Assembly: GCF_003002055.1 (NCBI RefSeq) | Contig: NZ_PVZF01000018.1 | Location: 1-53,201 of the forward strand | Length of the DNA: 53,201 nt | Source of the DNA: Kineococcus rhizosphaerae | GTDB lineage: Bacteria > Actinomycetota > Actinomycetes > Actinomycetales > Kineococcaceae | Reading direction: 5' to 3' | Position numbers and translations under genes: made by a program | Shown here: in pieces, positions 25,531 to 32,515 of the stretch | How the letters are laid out: each line of letters starts with the position of its first letter | Numbering within the stretch: position 1 is the first letter of the stretch | Notes under the pieces: model-generated | Told to the model about the DNA's origin: nothing | Seen by the model: only the letters and a program-made list of their open reading frames with translations | Database searches by the model: none

Positions 25531-26148
25531 GTGGACCCCGCCGTGCTCGCCGCCAGCTTCCTGCCGATCCTGCTGCTGGAGCTGCCCGACAAGACCTTCG
25601 TGGCCACCCTCGTGCTCGCGACCCGCTTCCGCCCCCTGACCGCGTGGATCGGCGTGGGCCTCGCCTTCGCCGTGCAGTGCCTCATCGCCGTGGTCGCCGG
25701 CCGCCTGCTGGCCCAGCTGCCCGACCGGCCGGTGGCGGCCGTCGCCGCCCTGCTGTTCGCCGTCGGCGCGTTCACGCTGTTCCGCGGGGCGGCGAAGGCG
25801 CAGCAGGCCGAGGAGGAGGCCCGCGTCGAGTACGAGGGCAAGGTGCGGGGCGGGACGTCGGGCTGGCGGGCCGTCCTGGCGTGCTTCGGGGTGATCTTCC
25901 TCGCGGAGTGGGGCGACCTGTCGCAGCTGTTCACGGCCGGGCTCGCCGCGCGCTACGACGACCCGGTCTCGGTCTTCGCGGGGTCGTGGGCGGCGCTGCT
26001 GGTCGTCTCGGGGCTGGCCGCGGCGGTCGGCGGGACGATCGTCCGCAAGCTCAGCGTCGCGGCGGTGAGCCGCGTCGGGGGCGTCGTGTGCGCCGTGCTG
26101 GCGGTCCTGACGGCCCTCGAGGTGGCGGGTCTGGACCTGCCCGTGTGA
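25531..26148 (+). CDS. GDT1/TMEM165-family (UPF0016) cation transporter
   Basis: 205 residues with six membrane helices in two similar halves. The family repeats E-x-G-D-[KR]-[ST] appear as ELPDKT in the first half and EWGDLS in the second, the usual actinobacterial variants. Relatives move Mn2+ or Ca2+ across membranes; here Mn2+ efflux is the likely role but unproved. The start is GTG 25531 or, less likely, GTG 25522. It is divergent from the glycosylase gene. Confidence 0.88.
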   Translation: MDPAVLAASFLPILLLELPDKTFVATLVLATRFRPLTAWIGVGLAFAVQCLIAVVAGRLLAQLPDRPVAAVAALLFAVGAFTLFRGAAKAQQAEEEARVEYEGKVRGGTSGWRAVLACFGVIFLAEWGDLSQLFTAGLAARYDDPVSVFAGSWAALLVVSGLAAAVGGTIVRKLSVAAVSRVGGVVCAVLAVLTALEVAGLDLPV

Positions 26149-26314
26149 AGCTCGGAGCCGGCGCCGTCCCGGGCGCGCGTCCTGCTGCGTGCGGACAACC
26201 GGCGGGCCGAGTGATTGACTGTGCGTCACGAGACGATGACAGTGCTCGTACGGGTGGGTGCTGGGCCGCCGTGGAGGAACCGCGGTGGATTGACGCTGGG
26301 GGGGTCGAGGACCG

Positions 26315-26704
26315 TTGTTCCACGTGGTCCTCCCACCCAACCCCCGCTCGGTCGGCATCGCGCGCTGGCTCATCACCGAGTGGTGCGCGCCCTGGGTGGC
26401 GGCCCACGAGATCCCCGAGGACACCGTCGAGGCCGCGCTGCTGCTGGCCAGCGAGGTCGTCACCAACGCCGTCGTCCACGGCGACGGGATGGTCCAGCTC
26501 GCCGTCAGCCGCGTGAACGGCGCGTCGCTGCGCGTGGAGGTCTCCGACGACGGGGGCGGCATGCCCCTCATCGGCGCCCAGCGCGCCGACGCCGAGAGCG
26601 GCCGCGGGATGGCCATGGTGGAGCTCCTGTCGAGCCGGTGGGGCACCGACCTCGCGGTCGGGCCGCTGGGCAAGACCGTCTGGTTCGAGCTCGCCGGGGC
26701 CTGA
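26315..26704 (+). CDS. RsbW-like ATP-binding protein
   Basis: 129 residues forming a single HATPase_c_2 domain. N box ASEVVTNAVVHG, G1 box VSDDGGGMP and G2 box SGRGMAMVEL are intact. It may act as an anti-sigma factor or a histidine kinase-like partner in stress signalling. The start is TTG 26315 with GAGGA close upstream, or GTG 26324. It is followed by CsbD, which in bacilli is under general-stress control. No sigma factor is adjacent. Confidence 0.85.
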   Translation: MFHVVLPPNPRSVGIARWLITEWCAPWVAAHEIPEDTVEAALLLASEVVTNAVVHGDGMVQLAVSRVNGASLRVEVSDDGGGMPLIGAQRADAESGRGMAMVELLSSRWGTDLAVGPLGKTVWFELAGA

Positions 26705-26800
26705 GCCGCCTCGCGCCTTTCCAGCGGGTGGGACCGCGTGAGGGTTCCTGGTGTGGCGGTGCCGGGTCCACCGGCCACCACGTCGAACAGGGAGCGGGAC

Positions 26801-26977
26801 ATGTCCATCGGGGACAAGGCCAAGAACGTCGTGCAGCAGACCGTCGGCAAGGCCGAGGAGGTCGTCGGCAAGCGCACCGACGACGCCGAGCTGACCGCCC
26901 AGGGCGAGAAGGACCAGACCACGGGCGCCGCGCGCCAGGACGTCGAGAAGACCGAGGACGCGCTCGGCGAGGAGTGA
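26801..26977 (+). CDS. CsbD-like stress protein
   Basis: 58 residues, small and charged. It shows the CsbD pattern: MSIGDKAKNVVQQTVGKAEE, a D-D-A-E-L-x-A-x-G-E-K-D-Q core and a C-terminal acidic helix. Its molecular function is unknown; in Bacillus it is induced by sigma-B. ATG 26801 has GGGAG upstream. The 96 bases before it contain GTTC/GGGTCC pieces but I do not see a convincing sigma-B promoter. Confidence 0.85.
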   Translation: MSIGDKAKNVVQQTVGKAEEVVGKRTDDAELTAQGEKDQTTGAARQDVEKTEDALGEE

Positions 26978-27016
26978 CCCGCGGGCGCCGGGGGTGGACC
27001 GGCGCTGGACGGCCGG

Positions 27017-27108
27017 GTGCGCACGGGCTCTGCACGCGCCGTACAGCACGCCCGCGGACGCAGGACGCACATCGGCGCGTCCGTGCGGTGGGTGCAGAGC
27101 CCACGCAC
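27017..27108. repeat. Nested inverted repeats between CsbD and DUF2254 genes
   Basis: Outer arms GTGCG (27017-27021) plus GGGCTCTGCAC (27025-27035) pair with GTGCAGAGCCC (27092-27102) plus CGCAC (27104-27108). Inside lies GGACGC, an 8-base loop and GCGTCC (27063-27082). The region lies between convergent genes, so it may fold in either transcript as a terminator or a small RNA. It has no other coding signal. Confidence 0.55.
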
Positions 27109-27173
27109 CTCTCAGGGGTCCTGGTGCAGGGTGGTGCCACCCGGGCGGCGAGTGGGCGGCGCCGTCGCCGCGC

Positions 27174-28574
27174 TCACCCCCCGGTCCACGCTCGTCCCCC
27201 CCGAGGCCGCAGCGCGTCCCGGGCCCCGCGGACCGCGTCGTCGAGCTGGGCGCGGGCGATCTCGTCGAGGTCCTGCCCGGCGGCGGTCCGCACGAGGCGG
27301 TCCAGCTGGTCCTGCACGGCGCTACGCACGACGTCGCGGGGACCGGACCAGGCGACCTCGGCGAGCAGTGTGGCCAGCCGGGTCAGGACGACCGGGTCCG
27401 CAGCGCCGTAGCGCAGGGGCTGGGCGACGGCCAGGTCCAGCAGGGCCGGCAGGTCGGGGCGGTGGACGACCAGGCGCGGGTGGCCGTCCTCGTCGCGGGC
27501 GACCTGGTCCCCGAGGTCACGGTCGGCCACGTGGCACAGGAACGCCGCGGCGTGCCCGACGGCGTGGACGGCGGTCGTCGGGTCGTTGACGCCTGGGGAC
27601 AGCGCCTTGCTGGCCACGTCGACGAGCTGGCGCAAGCCGAAGGCCAGGTCCTGGGCCTGGGTGGGCTCGCTGCCGATGACGACGGCCGTCCCGAGCACGT
27701 CCTCCAGCCGCTCCAGCACCTCCACCGGTGGGGCCGCGCCGTCGTCGGTCCAGCACCGGGCCAGCGGGGTGCCGCGGACCACCGACCCGCCCGGCCACCG
27801 CTCGACCGCGACGACGACGCCGGTCCCGGTCGCGGCCTCCAGCAGGGCCTCCTCGTCGACGAAGCAGAGGAACCCCGAGGCCCCCGCCGGCAGCGGGACG
27901 GCGGCGTCCGGGACGGGCACGGTCCCGGCGCCGGGCAGCGAGCGGGCGGTGCCGTCGCTCGGGTACAGCAGGTCGGCCGTCCGGCAGGCGTCCGCCCGCA
28001 CGCGCGAGAGCATCGTCTCGACCCGGATCTCGCGCGCCAGGTGCGCCAGGAACAGCACGAGGCACACCACGCTCGCCACCGCGAGCAGGAAGGCGACCGT
28101 CACCGAGATCCGCGGCACGACCGCCGACGACGGCAGGGCGCTGCTGCCGGCGTCGTCGGGGCTGCGGACCGTGCGCAGCACCGTCAGCGCGTAGGTGAAG
28201 GTGGCCAGGAACACCGCCAGGGTGGCGTGGACGAACCGGTCCTGGGTGAAGGTGCGCAGCAGCCGGGGGGAGAACTGGCTGCTGGCGAGCTGCAGGGTGA
28301 CGACCGTCAGCGAGAAGGTCAGCGACGTCACCGTGATCAGGGAACTGGCGACGGCGTCCAGGACGGTCCGTGCCGCCCCGGCGCCCCCGCCGAAGACGAG
28401 GTCCGCGATGGGGTCCGGCAGGTTCTCGTCCACCCGCGCGTCCAGCAGGGGCAGCAGGACGCCCGCGACCAGCGCCAGCACGACACCCGCCACCGGTACG
28501 GGCCACAGCCGGGTGCGTGCAGCCTCCTGCAGCGCCGCCAGCCTGATGCCCCGCGGCTTCGACGAGTTGCTCAC
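27174..28574 (-). CDS. DUF2254 membrane protein
   Basis: 466 residues. Two N-terminal helices (PVPVAGVVLALVAGVLLPLL and later ITVTSLTFSLTVVTLQLAS) are followed by two more helices near residues 115-180 and a large soluble C-terminus. The SQFSPRLLRTFTQDR sequence after the second helix is the DUF2254 hallmark. The function is unknown. It is divergent from the YraQ permease and convergent with CsbD; GTG 28574 has only a weak ribosome site. Confidence 0.85.
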   Translation of the reverse strand: MSNSSKPRGIRLAALQEAARTRLWPVPVAGVVLALVAGVLLPLLDARVDENLPDPIADLVFGGGAGAARTVLDAVASSLITVTSLTFSLTVVTLQLASSQFSPRLLRTFTQDRFVHATLAVFLATFTYALTVLRTVRSPDDAGSSALPSSAVVPRISVTVAFLLAVASVVCLVLFLAHLAREIRVETMLSRVRADACRTADLLYPSDGTARSLPGAGTVPVPDAAVPLPAGASGFLCFVDEEALLEAATGTGVVVAVERWPGGSVVRGTPLARCWTDDGAAPPVEVLERLEDVLGTAVVIGSEPTQAQDLAFGLRQLVDVASKALSPGVNDPTTAVHAVGHAAAFLCHVADRDLGDQVARDEDGHPRLVVHRPDLPALLDLAVAQPLRYGAADPVVLTRLATLLAEVAWSGPRDVVRSAVQDQLDRLVRTAAGQDLDEIARAQLDDAVRGARDALRPRGGRAWTGG

Positions 28575-28650
28575 GGACGCACTCTGTCAGCGCTGCACCG
28601 GCGCGGCCCGGCGCAGCGGTCCGCGCGGCTCCCGCCACGCCGCGCAAGAC

Positions 28651-28667
28651 ATACCCCGCGGGGGTAT
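28651..28667. promoter_or_regulatory. CsoR-type operator upstream of the permease
   Basis: ATACCCCGCGGGGGTAT has perfect 7-base arms ATACCCC and GGGGTAT around the centre GCG. This is the type of palindrome bound by CsoR-family repressors, which sense copper, or by the related sulfur sensor CstR. It lies 48 bases upstream of the permease start and 77 bases upstream of the divergent DUF2254 gene, with TATTGT just behind it as a possible -10. No CsoR gene is in the window. Confidence 0.7.
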
Positions 28668-28714
28668 TGTGACCCCACCGCCCCGGCCGGGGCCCCTGTG
28701 AGGAAGGACGGCCC

Positions 28715-29863
28715 GTGCACCTCTACGACGCGCTCGCCGCGGTCGGTGACGCGCTGGGCGCCACCGTCGCGATGGCCTGGCACATCGCCTGGGCCCTGAT
28801 CCTCGGCTTCGCCCTGTCCGCGGTCGTCCAGGCCGTCGTGCGCCGCGACGCGGTCACGGGCTTGCTCGGCGACGCCCGCCCCCGCACCCTGGCCACCGCC
28901 TCGGGGCTGGGCATCGCGTCCTCGTCGTGCTCCTACGCCGCGGTGGCGCTGGCCCGCTCGCTGTTCCGCAAGGGCGCCGACTTCACCGCCGCGATCGTCT
29001 TCCAGGTCGCCTCCACGAACCTCGTCGTGGAGATGGGGATCCTGCTCGCGCTGCTCATGGGCTGGCAGTTCACCGCCGCCTCCTACACCGGCGGTGTCGT
29101 CATGATCGTCGTCGTGGCCCTGCTGCTGCGCGTCGTGCTGCGCCCACCGCTGGTCCGGGCGGCCCGCGAGCAGGCCGAACGGGGCCGCACCGGCTCGATG
29201 GAGGGCCACGCCGCGATGGACATGAGCGTCGGCGGCGAGGGCCCGTGGTGGCGGCGACTGCTCAGCGGCGACGGATTCACCTCCGTCAGCCACGTCTTCG
29301 TCATGGAGTGGGCCGCGGTCGTGCGCGACATCGCCATCGGCCTGCTCATCGCCGGCGCCGTCAGCGCCTGGGTCCCGACCGGCTTCTGGCAGGCGTTCTT
29401 CCTCACCGGCCACCCGGTCCTGACCCAGGTGTGGGGCCCGCTCGTCGCCCCGGTCGTCGCGGTCGCCAGCTTCGTCTGCTCGGTGGGCAACATCCCGCTG
29501 GCGGCGGTGCTGTGGAACGGCGGCATCAGCTTCGGCGGGATGGTCAGCTTCCTGTTCGCCGACCTGGTCATCGCCCCCGTCGTCATCATCTACCGCAAGT
29601 ACTACGGCACGGGCGCGGCCCTGCGCCTGACCGGCGTGCTCTACCTGGCCGCCGTGGTCGCCGGGTACGTCGTCGACGGCCTGTTCACCCTGGTCGGCCT
29701 GGTCCCGGACCAGCGCCACGCCACCACCGCCGCCGGTGGGCTGTCGGAGGTGACGTGGAACTACACCAGCGTCCTGGACGTCGCGTTCGGCGTCGTGGCC
29801 CTGGTGCTGGTGGCCCGCTTCGCACGGACCGGGGGCCGGCAGATGCTGTCGATGATGGACTGA
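28715..29863 (+). CDS. YraQ-like permease (DUF318), possible metal or sulfur transporter
   Basis: 382 residues with 8-10 membrane helices. It contains the family cysteine motif SSSCSYAAVALARSLFRKGA and a second FVCSVGNIPLAAVLW segment. A cytoplasmic loop near residue 165-175 is Met/His-rich (MEGHAAMDM), suggesting metal binding. Relatives include ArsP and putative efflux pumps. GTG 28715 has AGGAAGGA upstream. Because a CsoR-type site sits before it, copper or another thiophilic ion, or persulfide, is a fair guess for its signal. Substrate unproved. Confidence 0.8.
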   Translation: MHLYDALAAVGDALGATVAMAWHIAWALILGFALSAVVQAVVRRDAVTGLLGDARPRTLATASGLGIASSSCSYAAVALARSLFRKGADFTAAIVFQVASTNLVVEMGILLALLMGWQFTAASYTGGVVMIVVVALLLRVVLRPPLVRAAREQAERGRTGSMEGHAAMDMSVGGEGPWWRRLLSGDGFTSVSHVFVMEWAAVVRDIAIGLLIAGAVSAWVPTGFWQAFFLTGHPVLTQVWGPLVAPVVAVASFVCSVGNIPLAAVLWNGGISFGGMVSFLFADLVIAPVVIIYRKYYGTGAALRLTGVLYLAAVVAGYVVDGLFTLVGLVPDQRHATTAAGGLSEVTWNYTSVLDVAFGVVALVLVARFARTGGRQMLSMMD

Positions 29864-29899
29864 GCACCGGACTGGCCGGCGCAGCGGTGGCCGGCGACG

Positions 29900-30322
29900 T
29901 CAGGGGCGAGGCGGGAACCACGGTTGGCCGCCGGCTCCAGGCGCCCAGTACGGGGTGTAGCCGTAGTACCCGTAGAGGTTGTCGTAGTAACCGGTCTGAT
30001 CGGCCAGCTCCGGCTCGTAGGCCGGGGCGGAGGCGACCCGGTCGCGGGTCTGGTCGACGATGACCTCGTCGTCGGCGATCGTGACGACCGCCTCCACCGG
30101 TAGGAGGAGTGTCTCGGCTCCGATGCCGAGCAGCCCGCCGTGTTCGATCCGCAGCATCCGCACCTGGTCGGCTTCGGCGTCCACCATCAAGTCGGCGACC
30201 TTTCCCAGTTCCTCACCGGAGGTGTCGCGCACGGTCAGTCCGCGCACGTCCTGGGCGGGGTCGGCGACGGTGCGGCCGCTGTCGGACAGACCGGTCAGGA
30301 TGCGGGCTCGTTCGTCGCTCAT
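29900..30322 (-). CDS. PRC-barrel domain protein
   Basis: 140 residues. The PRC-barrel is residues about 22-85 (VRGLTVRDTSGEELGKV, DLMVDAEADQV, VDQTRDRV). The C-terminal 40 residues are Tyr/Gly/Pro-rich (GYYDNLYGYYGYTPYW) and probably flexible. Such proteins occur in stress and RNA-processing contexts; partner unknown. ATG 30322 overlaps the stop of the upstream small ORF by four bases (ATGA), with GAGAGGAAA about ten bases before it. Confidence 0.85.
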   Translation of the reverse strand: MSDERARILTGLSDSGRTVADPAQDVRGLTVRDTSGEELGKVADLMVDAEADQVRMLRIEHGGLLGIGAETLLLPVEAVVTIADDEVIVDQTRDRVASAPAYEPELADQTGYYDNLYGYYGYTPYWAPGAGGQPWFPPRP

Positions 30323-30558
30323 CGGTGTTTCCTCTCCGAAGGGTTCAGCGTGCTCGTGGTCGGGTGAGGGGCGGGGTGGTTGTCACCGTCGGCCCGTCCT
30401 GCGCGTCGCAGCGGCGAGAGCCCCGACCCCACCCGGTGCAGGTCGGGGAACTGCGCGGACAGTTCGGACAGCGGCTCGATGCCGGCGACGGTCTCGTCGG
30501 TGGCCTCGCCCGTGATCTGCACCGCTGCTGCGGACGGGAAGTCGACGACGCAGGCCAT
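30319..30558 (-). CDS. Small protein overlapping the PRC-barrel gene
   Basis: 79 residues, no family recognised. The first 50 residues have genome-like codon use (AAAVQITGEATDETVAGIEP), the last 25 are basic and Pro-rich. Its TGA overlaps the ATG of the PRC-barrel gene as ATGA, the signature of translational coupling, which argues that it is expressed. A start before ATG 30558 cannot be ruled out, and no clear ribosome site is seen. Confidence 0.5.
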   Translation of the reverse strand: MACVVDFPSAAAVQITGEATDETVAGIEPLSELSAQFPDLHRVGSGLSPLRRAGRADGDNHPAPHPTTSTLNPSERKHR

Positions 30559-30718
30559 CGCCGCGAAGGCCGACCCCCTGGCCGGTTCAGCCCACGGGCC
30601 TCATCGACCGGTTCCTGCCACCTCAACAGCGCGACCCACCCGGACCCGCACCTGAGGCAGTCACCAGGAGCAGACCCGGCGGTGAGCAGGACGACCACCG
30701 CAGGACCCGACGAGGACG

Positions 30719-30853
30719 TCAACGGGTCTTCCGCCGAGGACGGCCCAGATCGACGCGATCGCGACGACGGCGGTGCAGGAACTGCGCGACGAGAGCTGCG
30801 ACGACGATCAGGCCGGTGGCGCACACGACGACGACGACGTACGGGAAAGCCAC
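30719..30853 (-). CDS. 44-residue single-helix membrane protein
   Basis: GTG 30853 follows GAGAGGAG with a nine-base spacer. The product is one membrane helix (VVVVVCATGLIVVAALVAQF) followed by a strongly basic tail (HRRRRDRVDLGRPRRKTR). No family recognised. The neighbouring long frame through this region is a shadow. The good ribosome site and helix-plus-tail make it a plausible membrane micropeptide. Confidence 0.5.
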   Translation of the reverse strand: MAFPYVVVVVCATGLIVVAALVAQFLHRRRRDRVDLGRPRRKTR

Positions 30854-31190
30854 GAAGACACGCTCCTCTCGAGCTCTGGACCAGACTGCTGTCCGCACGG
30901 TCGACCGCGTACCGCACGCGCAGGACGAAGCCGGGTGGAGTCGTGGTCGGGACTCCGGGCACCGGACCGGTCTCGTGCTCGTCCGGGCAGGTCCGGGCAG
31001 GTCGTGGACCTGCCTGGACGAGCCGCGGCGACCCGTCCCCCGACCTGCCGGGAGAACACGTGAACCGTCTGCCGGGGAAGGGCGGGGACGATCCCGTTCG
31101 TCCCGCAGCGGTGAGACCCAGGACCCACGTGCTGTTCCGGGCGGCGACTCCCGCGGGGAGCCGGACAGCAGGGCCACCGATCTCCTCCGT
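30854..31190. other. Intergenic region 30854-31190
   Basis: 337 bases without a supportable gene. The main feature is the long hairpin at 30978-31022 and the 10-base tandem repeat GTCCGGGCAG at 30981-31000 inside it. A second copy of a STAS-like gene is not visible. Confidence 0.55.
30978..31022 (+). repeat. 17-bp hairpin with tandem repeat
   Basis: CTCGTCCGGGCAGGTCC (30978-30994) pairs with GGACCTGCCTGGACGAG (31006-31022) across an 11-base loop. The one imperfect position is a G-U pair in a plus-strand RNA but a C-A mismatch in a minus-strand RNA, hinting that the plus strand is the folded one. Role unknown; a terminator for leftward transcription from the STAS gene is possible but the polarity argues against it. 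Confidence 0.5.
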
Positions 31191-31574
31191 TCACCCGCCA
31201 CCAACGGCGGGTACGGGGTCTCGGCGGCCAGGCACCGCAGCACCCACGTCGGCGCCAGCCGTGTCGGCGGTGCTCATGTCGAAGAGCTCCTCGAGCCCGG
31301 CACGGCGCAGGATCGCGACGACGTGGCGCTGCGGCGCCTGCAGAGTCAGCCGACCCCCGCGGGCGCGGCAGAGCCTGCGCGTGCGCAGGAGGACCGCGAC
31401 GGTCGTCGAGGACAGGCTCGACAACCGGCTCACGTCCACCACGAGCCCGGTGGGGTCGGCGTCCAGCAACGGCCCGGCGTGCCGGCGCAGGGCGCTCAGC
31501 CCCTGGCGCAGCCCGTCGTCGTCGAGGACCAGGACGGGACCGTCCCCCCCGTGCTCGAGCGCAGTCCCGTCCAC
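31191..31574 (-). CDS. STAS-domain anti-anti-sigma-like protein
   Basis: 127 residues with one STAS domain: VLVLDDDGLRQGLSAL, LVVDVSRLSSLSSTTVAVLLRT (the D-x-S-x-x-x-x-S-S motif region holding the phosphorylatable serine), and GRLTLQAPQRHVVAILRRAGL. Such proteins bind RsbW-like kinases and release a sigma factor. GTG 31574 has AGGAGGAGG upstream. Its kinase or phosphatase partner may be elsewhere in this window (8.6, 26.3, 6.4 or 51.2 kb). It is divergent from the response-regulator operon. Confidence 0.85.
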   Translation of the reverse strand: MDGTALEHGGDGPVLVLDDDGLRQGLSALRRHAGPLLDADPTGLVVDVSRLSSLSSTTVAVLLRTRRLCRARGGRLTLQAPQRHVVAILRRAGLEELFDMSTADTAGADVGAAVPGRRDPVPAVGGG

Positions 31575-31608
31575 GTCCCCTCCTCCTGGGCCACCCCCGG
31601 CGGTCCGG

Positions 31609-31674
31609 CCACGCCCCGCCGTCGAGCAGGACCCACGTCTGGCCGCCCCGTCGCTCCGTCACGGCGGGGCGTGG
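31609..31674. repeat. 14-bp inverted repeat between STAS and response-regulator genes
   Basis: CCACGCCCCGCCGT (31609-31622) and ACGGCGGGGCGTGG (31661-31674) are perfect inverted copies separated by 38 bases. The two genes start outward from this gap, so a terminator role is unlikely; it may be a looped operator or chance. Confidence 0.45.
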
Positions 31675-31795
31675 TCCCACCCTGGCAGCCGCGTGTTGCG
31701 GTTGTCCGCTCCGCTTCTTTGCGATCGCGTGACGACCCACCGCCACCACCCCCCGGCAGGTGGGGGTCCAGTGGGTCGGCTGGCAGCATGACCAC

Positions 31796-32515
31796 GTGGC
31801 GCTCCGACTGCTCGTGCTCGACGACGACGACGGGATCCGCACGTCCCTGGCCCTGGCCATGGAGGACGAGGGGTACGAGGTCAGCAGCGCGGCCACCGCC
31901 GAGGAGGCGTTGACGCTCGTGTCGTCCCTCGTCGAGGACGGGCAGCAGCCCGACGTGATGGTCGTGGACCTCATGCTGGGCGGCATCGACGGGTTCTCCT
32001 TCATCCGCCGGGTGCGCCCCCTCAGCGGAGCTCCGGTGATCGTGGTCTCCGCCCGCCGGGACAAGACCGACGTGATCGCAGCGCTGGAGGTCGGTGCCGA
32101 CGACTACGTCACCAAGCCGTTCGACGTGGACGAGCTCGCCGCCCGGCTCAAGGCGCTGCGGCGCCGGTTCTCCGGCACCACCCCCACTCCGACGACGGTG
32201 GTGCTGGACAGCGGGGAAGGAGGTTGGCCACCGGTCGAGCTCGATGTGGACGGGGGGCAGGTCCGCCGCGGCGGCGACCTCGTGCACCTGACCGTCACCG
32301 AGTTCCGGCTGCTGTGCGAACTGGCCGCCGCACCCGGCCGGGTCCTCAGCAGGGGAGTTCTGCTGGAACGGGTGTGGGACCGGGGGTTCTTCGGCGACGA
32401 GCGGATCGTGGACGTTCACGTCCGCCGGTTGCGCACCAAGGTCGAACGGGACCCGTCGTCCCCGCGGCTGGTGGCCACGGTCCGCGGTCTGGGGTACCGG
32501 CTGGACCTGCGGTGA
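31796..32515 (+). CDS. OmpR-family response regulator
   Basis: 239 residues. Receiver domain with acidic pair LDDDDG, phosphorylated Asp58 in VMVVDLMLGGIDG and Lys in YVTKPFD. The C-terminal winged helix (VHLTVTEFRLLCELAAAPGR, RIVDVHVRRLRTK, RGLGYRL) is of the OmpR/PhoB type. GTG 31796 has no clear ribosome site and may be leaderless. Its stop overlaps the kinase start by four bases (GTGA), so the pair is coupled. Confidence 0.93.
   Translation: MALRLLVLDDDDGIRTSLALAMEDEGYEVSSAATAEEALTLVSSLVEDGQQPDVMVVDLMLGGIDGFSFIRRVRPLSGAPVIVVSARRDKTDVIAALEVGADDYVTKPFDVDELAARLKALRRRFSGTTPTPTTVVLDSGEGGWPPVELDVDGGQVRRGGDLVHLTVTEFRLLCELAAAPGRVLSRGVLLERVWDRGFFGDERIVDVHVRRLRTKVERDPSSPRLVATVRGLGYRLDLR

Noticed and set aside
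26705-26800. Sigma-B promoter before the CsbD gene
   Set aside because: GTTC and GGGTCC occur with a 16-base spacer, but the match is too weak to call.
30719-31243. A 174-residue minus-strand protein
   Set aside because: Only its last 44 residues look like a protein and have their own ribosome site.
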